Shown here piece after piece: positions 1 through 7,325 of a DNA stretch of 18,974 nt. How positions within the stretch are numbered: position 1 is the stretch's first letter; every line of letters starts with the position of its first letter. The notes beneath the pieces are model-generated. The model had not been told where the DNA came from. It searched no databases and saw only the letters and a list, made by a program, of their open reading frames with translations. The position numbers and the translations under genes were made by a program. This DNA is from JAFAQB01 sp045808425 (GTDB taxonomy: Archaea; Thermoproteota; Nitrososphaeria; Nitrososphaerales; Nitrososphaeraceae): contig JBJMFM010000158.1 of NCBI GenBank assembly GCA_045808425.1, positions 1-18,974 of the forward strand, read 5' to 3'.

Positions 1-133
1 AAAATTTTGCATGCCAGAGTCCAGCAAATACTCGGATAATCCTTTAGAGAAGGGTTTACTTTTACGTTGTCACGATACAGCCCACTAGAAAAAATATACA
101 TAGAGACAAAGATAACTCTACGCAAGTTTGTAA

Positions 134-229
134 ATGGATCGCGGCAATCCGCAAAGCAATCGTACCGACTCGTTGTTGATTCTATTCGTTGTCTTGTGGT
201 GTTTGCGTTTTATCTTGGAAACACCATGA
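134..229 (+). CDS. Possible 31-aa single-span membrane microprotein
   Basis: An ATG at 134 opens 31 codons ending in TGA at 227-229. The product has a polar N-terminus (MDRGNPQSNRTDS) followed by one hydrophobic stretch (LLILFVVLWCLRFIL) and a short tail, so it would be a single-pass membrane peptide. The TATA-like aaatatacat at about 92-101 would place transcription start about 10 nt before the ATG. The local base composition is more GC-rich than the flanking spacer. I do not recognise it. Length and absence of any known motif keep confidence low; it may be a chance ORF. Confidence 0.25.
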   Translation: MDRGNPQSNRTDSLLILFVVLWCLRFILETP

Positions 230-310
230 GATTTTTCAAATAGTTGGAAATAATGGATTTATTTACCCAAAATAGTTGTTATTATTTATACACATATAAG
301 AAACAGCTAT

Positions 311-326
311 AATAAATATATATAAG
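311..326 (+). promoter_or_regulatory. TATA-box promoter of the Lrp/AsnC gene
   Basis: The run aataaatatatataag has its centre about 32 nt before the TTG at 351. That is the usual archaeal TATA distance for a leaderless or nearly leaderless mRNA. No Shine-Dalgarno motif precedes the TTG, which supports the non-ATG start. Confidence 0.5.
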
Positions 327-350
327 TCTCTCGTACCCACTAGATCGAAC

Positions 351-860
351 TTGGAGATTAATGACATTGACGGCCTATTAGATGATATTAATCTTCGTAT
401 AATAGATATTCTAAGCAAAGATTCATCAACGACTTTTGTTGAAATAGCTAAACAGATTGGAATATCTGATGCAACAGTACATTTGAGAGTTCGAAGATTA
501 ATCGCTGCAGGTATAATTACCAAGTTTACAATTTCTGTTGATAATAATCTTCTTGGATATGACCATCTTGCATTTATGGGAATAAATGTTGAACCGGGTT
601 TTGCAGATGAGGCTACTTTAGAACTAGCAAATCTAGAAGAAGTATTAGAAATTCATGAAATGCATGGTACATTTGACCTACTTTTAAAGATTCGTGCCAG
701 AGACTTAAATCAGATGAGAGATGTTGTAGAAAACAAGATACGTAAATTATCGCATATTTTGGAGACAGAGTTAATGACTGTCTTGAAAACTAAAAAGGAA
801 GAGCAAATAGTTTCTTTGACAAAAGATATCTTGTATAAAGCTGATGGAGTAATAGCCTAG
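351..860 (+). CDS. Lrp/AsnC family transcriptional regulator
   Basis: This is a 169-aa feast/famine-type DNA-binding regulator, probably a dimer or octamer that senses an amino acid or related ligand. Residues 9-65 form the winged helix-turn-helix (LDDINLRIIDIL, then a recognition region around QIGISDATVHLRVRRL and the wing GIITKFTISVD). Residues 75-150 fit the RAM/AsnC ligand-binding and oligomerisation domain, with the GTFDLLLKIRARD strand typical of the family. The start is a TTG; it fits a TATA box about 32 nt upstream and gives the normal family length (about 150-170 aa). It is transcribed alone, convergent with the minus-strand TRIC gene. Its regulon cannot be told from the sequence; thaumarchaea carry several such paralogues. 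Confidence 0.9.
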   Translation: MEINDIDGLLDDINLRIIDILSKDSSTTFVEIAKQIGISDATVHLRVRRLIAAGIITKFTISVDNNLLGYDHLAFMGINVEPGFADEATLELANLEEVLEIHEMHGTFDLLLKIRARDLNQMRDVVENKIRKLSHILETELMTVLKTKKEEQIVSLTKDILYKADGVIA

Positions 861-1001
861 AAAGTGAAATAATAAAAGTTAACAGTAATTTGCGTACTAT
901 TCCTCAGATGCTTATACTAAGACACAGTGATATAGTTATACTTGGATTTGGATTTGGCAGAGATAAATAGAACAAGATCTTTATCACTTCGTTATTATTA
1001 C

Positions 1002-1415
1002 CTATGTCATAAAAAATGGTATATTACTAGTGATTTCGGATAATTTCAAGCCAAACGCGTTATATGCAAAAGTCGAGCCGATGACTGTAAATATTCCAAG
1101 TCCAACTGTATCAAACTTCAAAAATAAATTCCAGTGTTTCTTTAGTAACGGATAAAGAAAAAAAATTACTATTGCAGTGCTCACAGTTATTATAATATAG
1201 AGGGGGTTGACGACAGCAGTAGGAGGAAATTTTCCAAATGTCATATCCCGTATGACTCCCCCTGCAACCCCTGTAATAGTCGAGAGAATCACTATGCCCA
1301 CAATATCGGATTTATGTTCAATTGCTTTGAATGCACCAGTCACTGCAAATGCCATAGTGCCAAAAAGATCCAAAATCTGGACGAGTATTATCATAGATAG
1401 ATTTGGATCTGCCAC
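1002..1415 (-). CDS. TRIC/UPF0126 family membrane channel, C-terminally truncated
   Basis: This is an integral membrane protein of the UPF0126 (YadS/YicG, prokaryotic TRIC cation-channel) family, which normally has two homologous three-helix units in about 200 aa. The first unit is complete and carries the hallmark glycine-rich segment TITGVAGGVIRDMTFGK, preceded by GTMAFAVTGAFKA. The second unit begins normally (FDTVGLGIFTVIGSTFAYNAFGL) but the frame stops about 15 residues later, before the second glycine-rich segment. No other frame between the stop and the convergent Lrp gene restores it. The start may be the TTG at 1418 or the adjacent GTG at 1415; aggag lies about 7 nt before the GTG and a TATA-like tatttaat lies about 30 nt upstream. 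It is divergent from rpo12. It may be a pseudogene or a shortened channel. Confidence 0.75.
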   Translation of the reverse strand: MADPNLSMIILVQILDLFGTMAFAVTGAFKAIEHKSDIVGIVILSTITGVAGGVIRDMTFGKFPPTAVVNPLYIIITVSTAIVIFFLYPLLKKHWNLFLKFDTVGLGIFTVIGSTFAYNAFGLKLSEITSNIPFFMT

Positions 1416-1604
1416 CAATCTCCTGTGTTGTATTTGCTTGATATTAAATAGAACGTTTAAACTTTAGTTCATTCAATACTATATAACAACTCCCTTTATG
1501 CATAGGTAAATGAAGATATCGCAATTAATAATAGATCCTAAGCTCAAAACACCTTCTCCTTGTCCTTAAAGCTTAAATTTGGATATGTTTTTATGATTTC
1601 TGTT

Positions 1605-1772
1605 ATGAGTAGCTCAGAAAGCCTTGGCAATGTAACTTACGAATGTATGAGATGTGGTACAGCTGTAACAGCTGAAGAATTATCAAGGCTACCAGAAATC
1701 AAATGTATTTGTGGATTCCGCGTTTTTCGTAAATCAAGACAACCTATTGTGAAACAATTGAAGGCAGTTTAA
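1605..1772 (+). CDS. rpo12: DNA-directed RNA polymerase subunit Rpo12 (RpoP)
   Basis: This is the small zinc-binding subunit of archaeal RNA polymerase, homologous to eukaryotic Rpb12/RPC10, which helps hold the Rpo3/Rpo10/Rpo11 assembly platform. The 55-aa product has the zinc-ribbon pair CMRC then CIC and the basic tail VFRKSRQPIVKQLKAV that matches the family's conserved C-terminus. The second cysteine pair is C-x-C rather than the C-x2-C of most archaea. The frame is open upstream to a TTG at 1560, but the ATG at 1605 starts directly before the conserved domain and has the AT-rich cttaaattt about 30 nt upstream, so I prefer it. It shares an intergenic promoter region with the divergent TRIC gene. 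Confidence 0.9.
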   Translation: MSSSESLGNVTYECMRCGTAVTAEELSRLPEIKCICGFRVFRKSRQPIVKQLKAV

Positions 1773-2036
1773 TATTATTTATTATACGAAAATATTGACG
1801 GTATTAACGCTTAATTATATATAATCCAAAGTATCATTGCTTTTTGTCTTTGCATTATGAGGATTGTCGGTTATGTGTGTTAGCCTTTATTATTAGTTAA
1901 GATATCATAATATAAAATTATCATAACTACTTTTCGAGTGATGACATATGAACAATCAAAACTTCATATTTAAGTTTATTATCAATAATTTATTTATACT
2001 GAAAGGTTATTAACATTTATTTCCATTAACATATGT

Positions 2037-2204
2037 ATGAAAATCGTTTGTCCTGATTGTAAAGCTGCAGCAGAACTATCTGATGATTTTGCATTTGTAA
2101 AGTGCCCAAAGTGTTCATTAGATATGACATATGGAGAGTACGTAAGGTATGTAGCATACAAGGATAAAAGATATCGTGACATATTGAGTGACTATAAGCT
2201 TTGA
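2037..2204 (+). CDS. Small zinc-ribbon protein (two CxxC motifs)
   Basis: This 55-codon gene is shorter than usual ORF cut-offs. The product begins MKIVCPDCKAAAEL, has a second knuckle KCPKCSLDM at residues 22-30, and ends with a basic/aromatic helix-like tail rich in Tyr, Arg and Lys (VRYVAYKDKRYRDILSDYKL). Two CPxC knuckles 15 residues apart make a compact zinc ribbon, a fold common in archaeal nucleic-acid-associated or adaptor proteins. I cannot name a specific family. The ATG is chosen because the overlapping ATG at 2033 hits a stop after seven codons. The tatttatact at about 1990-1999 may supply the TATA box. Codon structure and the paired motifs make a chance ORF unlikely. Confidence 0.7.
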   Translation: MKIVCPDCKAAAELSDDFAFVKCPKCSLDMTYGEYVRYVAYKDKRYRDILSDYKL

Positions 2205-2445
2205 GATTCATAAAAAATGAGAAAGGGTAATGTTCATTGGCTGACTGGGATAGGTAGTATTATGTATATTCAGAAATTTCTAAAGAAATAATATAAATAC
2301 AATTGTATATATTCAAAGCTGTATCAGAATAAGGTAATTGCATAATAAAGTCAATAGTAATACAGACTAAAGACAGCCTCACGTTTGCTTGTTTGTATAG
2401 TAAAAGAGTCCTGCGCAGAATTATCGGACATTAATACTGTTTGTG

Positions 2446-2580
2446 CTATCCGCCATCGACGGAGTTTAAGTCTTCTTCCTCGTCGTTGTCATCAATATCT
2501 TCTAAATCTTCTTCAAAGTCGTCCTCAAGTTCGTTGTTCTTATCAACATTATTACTATTATTGTTTTTTGCGTCAGGCAT
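2446..2580 (-). CDS. Small acidic low-complexity protein
   Basis: This minus-strand frame encodes about 44 residues from the ATG at 2580 (MPDAKNNNSNNVDKNNELE), or 63 from an upstream ATG at 2637. After an Asn-rich stretch it is almost entirely Asp/Glu (EDDFEEDLEDIDDNDEEED), then a short LNSVDGG tail. No domain is recognisable; it would be a disordered, strongly negative peptide. A TATA-like tatataat lies at about 2643-2653, which suits a start downstream of 2637. It sits downstream of atpF on the same strand, about 230 nt away. The plus-strand Ser-rich frame over the same bases is its shadow. The repetitive composition could also arise by chance in low-complexity DNA. Confidence 0.4.
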   Translation of the reverse strand: MPDAKNNNSNNVDKNNELEDDFEEDLEDIDDNDEEEDLNSVDGG

Positions 2581-2714
2581 GATAGTATTGAGCTCTAGAA
2601 AATGTAATAAAGCCTTTCCCGCTAACGGCAATTTCATTTATGATTATATATTGTAAAAATATTTTGAAGGCTTTAGCACAAATCTGTTGCATGGACGTTT
2701 TCAATCTGAACATC

Positions 2715-2730
2715 CTAGGTAATCACCTAG
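2715..2730 (-). terminator. Short inverted repeat after atpF
   Basis: The arms CTAGGT and ACCTAG flank a 4-nt loop about 80 nt downstream of the atpF stop on the minus strand. It may form a small hairpin in the atpF 3' UTR. A 6-bp stem is short and no strong U-tract follows immediately, so this is tentative. Confidence 0.25.
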
Positions 2731-2807
2731 TACTAATGGTGAAATAATAGATAGCAAGATGATAGATAGATACATATACACATAGACATATCTACGCACA
2801 CCTATTT

Positions 2808-3107
2808 CTACACACCAAGAATCTGCTTTAAAAGAGCTCTGTAGTCGACATTTTCTTTGGAACTACCTGGCGAGGGAAGTTCAAAAATTAAAGGGATTGG
2901 TCTTTTTGCCCGTATATCAGTTAGATTATAACGAATTTTTTTACCGATATCATCACTTAATAGGATCAAACCAACATCACTTCCATCTCCGCCTATCCTG
3001 TTAATTTCAGAAAGTGCCTCTTCTGGAGCGTCAGCCTTTATTCCCTGCACTCCGGCCAGCTTAAAACTGGTGATAAATACACGATTTCCTATGGCTACTA
3101 CTCGCAC
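2808..3107 (-). CDS. atpF: A-type ATP synthase subunit F
   Basis: Subunit F is part of the central rotor stalk (with subunit D) of the archaeal A1AO ATP synthase, transmitting rotation between the membrane c-ring and the catalytic A3B3 head. The 99-aa product shows the family pattern from end to end: an N-terminal VVAIGNRVFITSFKLAGVQG strand-helix, the central DVGLILLSDDIGKKIR, and IPLIFELPSPG followed by the C-terminal helix YRALLKQILGV. Length matches the family (about 100 aa). The start is GTG at 3107; no ATG lies in the appropriate place. It stands alone here, with no other atp subunit gene inside the window, so the complex must be encoded elsewhere. Confidence 0.9.
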   Translation of the reverse strand: MRVVAIGNRVFITSFKLAGVQGIKADAPEEALSEINRIGGDGSDVGLILLSDDIGKKIRYNLTDIRAKRPIPLIFELPSPGSSKENVDYRALLKQILGV

Positions 3108-3371
3108 TCTCTTCCCGAATTCCTTCTTACTGCGTCCCTTTTTTTAATCTTTTGAGTATTATAGCTATGAAAAGTACATCATTAGCATAGATACGTCATT
3201 AAAAGTAGAGGGTATATATACATATATACATTTTTATATATATAGATAAATAAAGCCAGAAACAAAATGGAATAGAGTTAATGTGGATGTGAAGGCAAAA
3301 TAACTCATGAGAATCATGATGGAGTGGTCTATATGTGTAGTAGTGGTTAGGTTAATGAAAACATTTTCCAC

Positions 3372-3635
3372 TTGTTAGCAATATTTATCTCTATTATCAT
3401 AATTATCCAATTCATGGCAGTCAAAAAGAAACACCTCAAAGTTCTGTTAATCGTAGCTTTAAGTGTTGGAATTGCAGGAATTATTCTCTCAGCGTTATTT
3501 GCATCTTATGCTTTTATCATATTTTCATTGCCAAATCTAAGCTTGGGCGCTTTCTTTGGTTATAAATATTATATTCATGATAAAAAAACACAAGAGTATG
3601 AACAAAGAAAGAAGAGAAACAGGAAGAGACACTAA
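3372..3635 (+). CDS. Small hydrophobic membrane protein of unknown function
   Basis: I do not recognise this 87-aa product. It has hydrophobic segments at about residues 2-17, 24-44 and 47-62, then a strongly basic C-terminal tail (YIHDKKTQEYEQRKKRNRKRH). The tail would lie on the cytoplasmic side by the positive-inside rule. The listed start is a TTG; an alternative ATG at 3414 gives a 73-aa, two-helix version beginning MAVKKKHLK, which looks equally natural. It is convergent with the J-domain gene, from which it is separated by about 320 nt. It may be an orphan lineage-specific protein. Confidence 0.55.
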   Translation: MLAIFISIIIIIQFMAVKKKHLKVLLIVALSVGIAGIILSALFASYAFIIFSLPNLSLGAFFGYKYYIHDKKTQEYEQRKKRNRKRH

Positions 3636-3953
3636 ATAAAGTTTCTCTTCAATAAGAAGGAAGATATGCGCTAAATTAATAATAAATTAAAAATTAATCT
3701 ATGCGCTATGTACAAGATGAAAGATAGTAAATATAAAAACCTGCAAATTTTCAGCCACCTATGACATATTAATCGGTTCGTGATGGTCTATAATACAGTG
3801 GATATCCACTATACGGAAAGTACACAAACATGAACAGGTAATACTTAAACTAGAAAATAATAATAGTAATAATCTTAAATAATAAATAATCCAAGCGGCA
3901 AATTTATCAGCTATCTCTGAAGCGCAGTAGCTTTGTTAACCAAACACCTAACG
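3636..3953. other. Convergent intergenic spacer
   Basis: No gene is seen between the two converging genes. It holds a 9-nt direct repeat (TATGCGCTA at 3665-3673 and 3700-3708) and a perfect 14-bp palindrome (AGTGGATATCCACT, 3797-3810). Both are of a size that could arise by chance in 19 kb of AT-rich DNA. Confidence 0.4.
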
Positions 3954-4424
3954 CTAACGAAGAAGCAGTATAAATATAACAATAGCTGCAAGACCACCAA
4001 ATAAAATCATCGTTGCTTTCCACATTCCAGTGCTTGCGCTTTCACTTATGTCCCATATACCTCCATGTACTCCACTTTGTCTATATTTTCGTTTGATCTC
4101 CTCATAGCTATAAACTGTATCAAAGTCAGCAGAAGGAGTCCACTGGCGTGTTGTATTATAAGTATAAGAACCGTAATAAGCACGTCGGTAATTGTTATTG
4201 TTTATATTGTTGTTATTAATAGTAGCAATATCATAGTTTTTTCTTGTCTGCTCGTCAGAGAGTATTTCATAGGCTTCAACAATCTGCATAAATTTTTGTT
4301 TTGATTCTTCAGAGTTTTTGTTTTTATCTGGATGATATTTCAATGCTAAGTAGCGAAATGACTTTCGTATGTCAGCCTGGGAAGCAGTGTTGCTAACTCC
4401 CAGTACCTCGTAATGGTCCATCAT
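3954..4424 (-). CDS. J-domain (DnaJ-like) protein with C-terminal membrane anchor
   Basis: This is a 156-aa type III J-protein, a co-chaperone that stimulates the ATPase of DnaK/Hsp70. The N-terminus is a canonical J domain: DHYEVLGVSNTASQADIRKSF, the catalytic HPD tripeptide (about residues 31-33) and a helix III/IV region ending YEILSDEQTRKNYD. There is no Gly/Phe region or zinc-finger domain. Instead an Asn-rich linker (INNNNINNNNY) leads to a polar region and one C-terminal hydrophobic helix (ATMILFGGLAAIVIFILLLR), so the J domain is probably tethered to the cytoplasmic membrane face. The frame begins GTG-ATG-ATG at 4427; I take the first ATG. A TATA-like tatttagtag lies about 30 nt upstream. 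No dnaK or grpE lies in the window. Confidence 0.85.
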   Translation of the reverse strand: MMDHYEVLGVSNTASQADIRKSFRYLALKYHPDKNKNSEESKQKFMQIVEAYEILSDEQTRKNYDIATINNNNINNNNYRRAYYGSYTYNTTRQWTPSADFDTVYSYEEIKRKYRQSGVHGGIWDISESASTGMWKATMILFGGLAAIVIFILLLR

Positions 4425-4501
4425 CACTTTTGTATATAATGTAACAATCTACTAAATAATCATTTTTATCTAGATATTAAATACTTGATAGATATAGAAG
4501 C

Positions 4502-5074
4502 TTGATAGATATTCATGCATTAGGAGATACATATTTGATAGTGTTATACATTATGCTAACAGGACCATCGATACTGGTGGCTAAGGAAACAAGAACAAGG
4601 CTCCGGAATTTAAGAAGCGGTGTTAGTGCACTTCTATTTTTGCCATTGACAGCAACTACGCTAGTACTGTACGCAATATTTGCAAACGATTTCGTTTCTC
4701 AAATTCCATTGCTAAACCTTTCTTGGCTTGGATATAATATCGCTCTTGGACCATTCGCAGATAAGGGAGTGTATGGCATTTTGCCATTTATTCCTATGTT
4801 AGTGTACATACTAATCCATGTCAATTACTTTGAGGAATTTTACTTTAGGAAAAACATAAAGCGAGTCATTATCTGGGCATTTATGCATTTAGCAATGGGA
4901 GTAGCAATACATGTCGTACTCGTATTACTTCCCCTCGGTTTTTTTTACCGATATATCTTTAACAAATATAGCGTAAACCATGCATATACACTTCACTTGG
5001 CTACGAATTTAATATTAGTTGCAATAGCTGTAAGCTCATACTTTCTGTTGCAACCTGAGTCCAACAGCAGCTAG
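4502..5074 (+). CDS. CPBP-like putative intramembrane protease
   Basis: This 190-aa polytopic membrane protein has about five to six hydrophobic segments. Its C-terminal half carries all three signatures of the CPBP/Abi (Rce1-like) glutamic intramembrane protease family: EEFYFR at 111-116 (EExxxR), WAFMH at 125-129 (F/WxxxH) and HLATN at 165-169 (HxxxN). In the family these residues surround the membrane-buried catalytic site. The interval between the Glu pair and the first His is only 17-18 residues, against roughly 33 in Rce1, so the loop or helix between them is shortened. The start is TTG with a TATA-like tattaaatac about 26 nt upstream; an ATG at 4554 is the alternative. Substrate unknown. 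Another reading is an inactive or unrelated membrane protein with chance motifs. Confidence 0.6.
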   Translation: MIDIHALGDTYLIVLYIMLTGPSILVAKETRTRLRNLRSGVSALLFLPLTATTLVLYAIFANDFVSQIPLLNLSWLGYNIALGPFADKGVYGILPFIPMLVYILIHVNYFEEFYFRKNIKRVIIWAFMHLAMGVAIHVVLVLLPLGFFYRYIFNKYSVNHAYTLHLATNLILVAIAVSSYFLLQPESNSS

Positions 5075-5546
5075 AGATCTATGTCTTCTGAGAATATGAG
5101 ATAAATTGCTAGACGCTTCCTCAACCAAAAAGGAATGCTATTATTATAATTATTAAATTATTATTTTCTATATGGGTTTAGTGTAATAAAAATGTCAATA
5201 GTTTATTTTACTTGTATATGATGTTGAAGTGTCACATTGCAGATAGATTAAATTTTATTTTTGCTGTGGTGGCTAGTATATATATGCACCTTTTCCAGGT
5301 GATATCTGTATATCAGGTCAGCGATATAAAAAAATAATATTATTATTATTATCAATTGGTTAATAGACGACGACAATATACTTGTATATACTATCAACAT
5401 ACCTAGATAAGTTAAGATTACAGCAAAAAATACGAAAACCTATGTTATGCCATTTTTACGTGTCAGAGATATTCTGCAAGCTTGAACGTCTTTAATATGG
5501 AAATAAATAGAAAAATATTACTTGTTCGTCTATTCAAAATTCAGTT
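5075..5546. other. AT-rich intergenic spacer
   Basis: No gene is seen. The stretch contains a small hairpin (CACCT and AGGTG, 5287-5301) and a short ATT microsatellite at about 5336-5352. The proximal part serves as 3' UTR of the CPBP-like gene, and the distal part must hold the promoter of the SIS gene. Confidence 0.5.
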
Positions 5547-6500
5547 GTGAATTCTATTAATGCCATGAAGAAGGAGATTAGATACCAGATAGATTATTTG
5601 TCAAAATTAGAACTGCCCGAGCAAATGGATTTGGATAACTGTTTATTCATAGGAGCTGGCGACTCTTATGTTGCAGCATTAATTGCACGCTATGCTTCCG
5701 ATTATAAAATAGTATGCTGTAATCCTATGGAGATTGTTTTCAATCCGGAAATCATAAAGAGGAACTACTGCCGCAGAATCTACATAGTTTCGGTTTCTGG
5801 TAACACACAATCAAACATACTTGCTGCTAAAGTTTCTCGAAGACATAATGTTTCTACTACAGCAATCACTGCAAAACCAGAGAGTAGGCTTGCTAGAAAT
5901 TGCGATAATGTAATTGAACTCAAGTATAAAAGCACAGGGATCGCAACTTCTGGGACTATAAGCTTTATATCTAGTATGTTATGCTGTCTTTCTCTAGTAA
6001 GAAAGATAGACGATCTTAATCAGCTAAGAATGATTTATACACAGTCATATAATGAGGCTAAGAATTTAAGCAATTCAACCCCAGAAAGAATAGGATCGTA
6101 TATATTTTTGGCTGATGGAATATTATTTCCGATTACCAAATATGCTACATTAAAAATAAACGAGGTTTTTGGGTTAAAGTCTTTTGCTTATCCATCTGAA
6201 GAATTTTGTCATTCTCCGTTATTCAGCCTCAAGAGGAATGATAAGATTATCATATTTGGAAATAAAAAATATAAACACGCACTTAGTGAGGAATTAAATA
6301 ACCGATTAACAAAATTGGGTTTTTCATCTGCATACATAGTAGATTGCAATAGATTGTCGTTAACAGAGCTTTTGTTAAAATCGACATTAGTCATACAATT
6401 GTTTGTAGTCAAACAAGCCTTAAAAAAAGGCGTGAAGGATTGTTATTTTTTGAGAGACAAAAACTTGTTTAAATTGAGTTCAGATCTAATCTACTACTGA
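5547..6500 (+). CDS. Double-SIS-domain phosphosugar-binding protein (GlmS isomerase-like)
   Basis: This 317-aa protein consists of two SIS (sugar isomerase) domains without the N-terminal glutamine amidotransferase domain of GlmS. Domain 1 has the phosphosugar loops GAGDS (36-40) and SVSGNTQSN (82-90), the counterpart of SxSGxT, and TAITAKPESRLA (104-116). Domain 2 contains KINEVFGLKSFAYPSEEFCHSP (203-224), aligning with the GlmS-type E...HGP active-site segment, with the usual Gly replaced by Ser. It should bind an aminosugar or ketose phosphate; possible roles are glucosamine-6-phosphate deaminase/isomerase (as in AgaS-like proteins) or another sugar-phosphate isomerase. Start is GTG at 5547, or the ATG at 5565. 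It stands alone, so its substrate cannot be taken from context. Confidence 0.8.
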   Translation: MNSINAMKKEIRYQIDYLSKLELPEQMDLDNCLFIGAGDSYVAALIARYASDYKIVCCNPMEIVFNPEIIKRNYCRRIYIVSVSGNTQSNILAAKVSRRHNVSTTAITAKPESRLARNCDNVIELKYKSTGIATSGTISFISSMLCCLSLVRKIDDLNQLRMIYTQSYNEAKNLSNSTPERIGSYIFLADGILFPITKYATLKINEVFGLKSFAYPSEEFCHSPLFSLKRNDKIIIFGNKKYKHALSEELNNRLTKLGFSSAYIVDCNRLSLTELLLKSTLVIQLFVVKQALKKGVKDCYFLRDKNLFKLSSDLIYY

Positions 6501-7011
6501 TGATATGCGTGCTGTCATTGTTGTTATTATTACCAAAAATTAGTCTAGTGGGGATACAGAGAGGGAAGCGAATATACATCGAAATATTATAGTTAATTTT
6601 TACTTTTTCTTTTGTGTTTCTAAAAAGCGAGCAGAAGACGATACAAGACACGAGTGTATGTATGACAAGTTTAAGACATAACTGCATTCTGGTCAGATAT
6701 CAACCAAAATCGCAAAAATCATATGATATAGCTCTTATAATTAAATGTCCTTTTGGCTTGTACTATATCATACTTTCATAATAATCTACTAGTATAATCA
6801 TTTTAATCTTAATTAAGTATTTTATATTAATATAATTTTAGAATAAGAAAATTGATCTTAATGGTATTTCTGCATGACTCTTCGAATTTGTGCTATTACC
6901 TTATCCATCATGTAGTAGCATTATGTTGATTGCTCAATAATTGCTGATAAAATGAATATTAAATACTTTCACATCTTTTAAATTTGATACGTGTTAAGGT
7001 AGTTTTTACCC
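6501..7011. other. AT-rich intergenic spacer
   Basis: No gene is seen upstream of the C2H2 finger gene. It includes a perfect 10-bp inverted repeat (TATGATATAG at 6722-6731 and CTATATCATA at 6763-6772) with a 31-nt spacer, which is within chance expectation for such AT-rich DNA. The right end carries the zinc-finger gene promoter. Confidence 0.5.
6975..6986 (+). promoter_or_regulatory. TATA-like box of the C2H2 finger gene
   Basis: CTTTTAAATTTG lies about 30 nt before the ATG at 7012, placing transcription start within a few nucleotides of the start codon. No Shine-Dalgarno motif is present, consistent with a leaderless mRNA. Confidence 0.45.
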
Positions 7012-7161
7012 ATGCATCCAGACGACCTGAATAGAATATGGATTTGCCATGAGTGTAAATGCAGTTTTGTTTTTCACTCAGATGTTGACGATCACAAATT
7101 AAAGTCAGGACATTTAGAAATAGAGAAATATGATTTGACATCAGGTAAATTGCTTGCTTAA
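7012..7161 (+). CDS. Small C2H2 zinc-finger protein
   Basis: This 49-aa gene falls below common ORF length limits. After MHPDDLNRIWI it has one textbook C2H2 finger: Cys12-x2-Cys15, twelve residues, His28-x5-His34 (CHEC...DDHKLKSGH), then an acidic and polar tail to residue 49. The Phe and hydrophobic spacing inside the finger (SFVFHSDVDDH) fits the beta-beta-alpha fold. Such single-finger small proteins occur in many archaea and are thought to bind nucleic acid or a protein partner; the precise role here is unknown. The ATG is preceded by a well-placed TATA-like box, which argues against a chance frame. Confidence 0.75.
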   Translation: MHPDDLNRIWICHECKCSFVFHSDVDDHKLKSGHLEIEKYDLTSGKLLA

Positions 7162-7325
7162 TTAACTCTGCTGTCTATAATTGATTGCTTCTATTTGATT
7201 AGCTAAGGTTATTTTTCTTGTTACCCTTCTTCTACTACTACTGCTTCTCCAGCTCACCTAGCATAGTGAAGATAAATAGAGTCTATAGCTGAATTATTAT
7301 TATTGTTATTATTGTGTGAGAATGC

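Larger units (their letters stand above)
1..350. other. Left-edge stretch with no confident gene
   Basis: No recognisable complete gene lies here apart from a possible microprotein at 134-229. A minus-strand frame stays open from an ATG at 101-99 to the left edge (about 33 codons, beginning MYIFSSGLY) with a weak TATA-like ttacaaac upstream; it could be the 5' end of a gene outside the window. A plus-strand frame also reads from base 2 to a TAG at 86-88. Neither is recognised and the two are mutually exclusive, so neither is called as a CDS. Confidence 0.4.

Noticed and set aside
3797..3810. Perfect 14-bp palindrome AGTGGATATCCACT
   Set aside because: A dyad of this size is expected about once or twice by chance in 19 kb of this composition, and it lies between convergent genes, not at a promoter.
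6722..6772. 10-bp inverted repeat TATGATATAG / CTATATCATA
   Set aside because: AT-only-like arms with a 31-nt spacer are within chance expectation; no transposon or terminator context.
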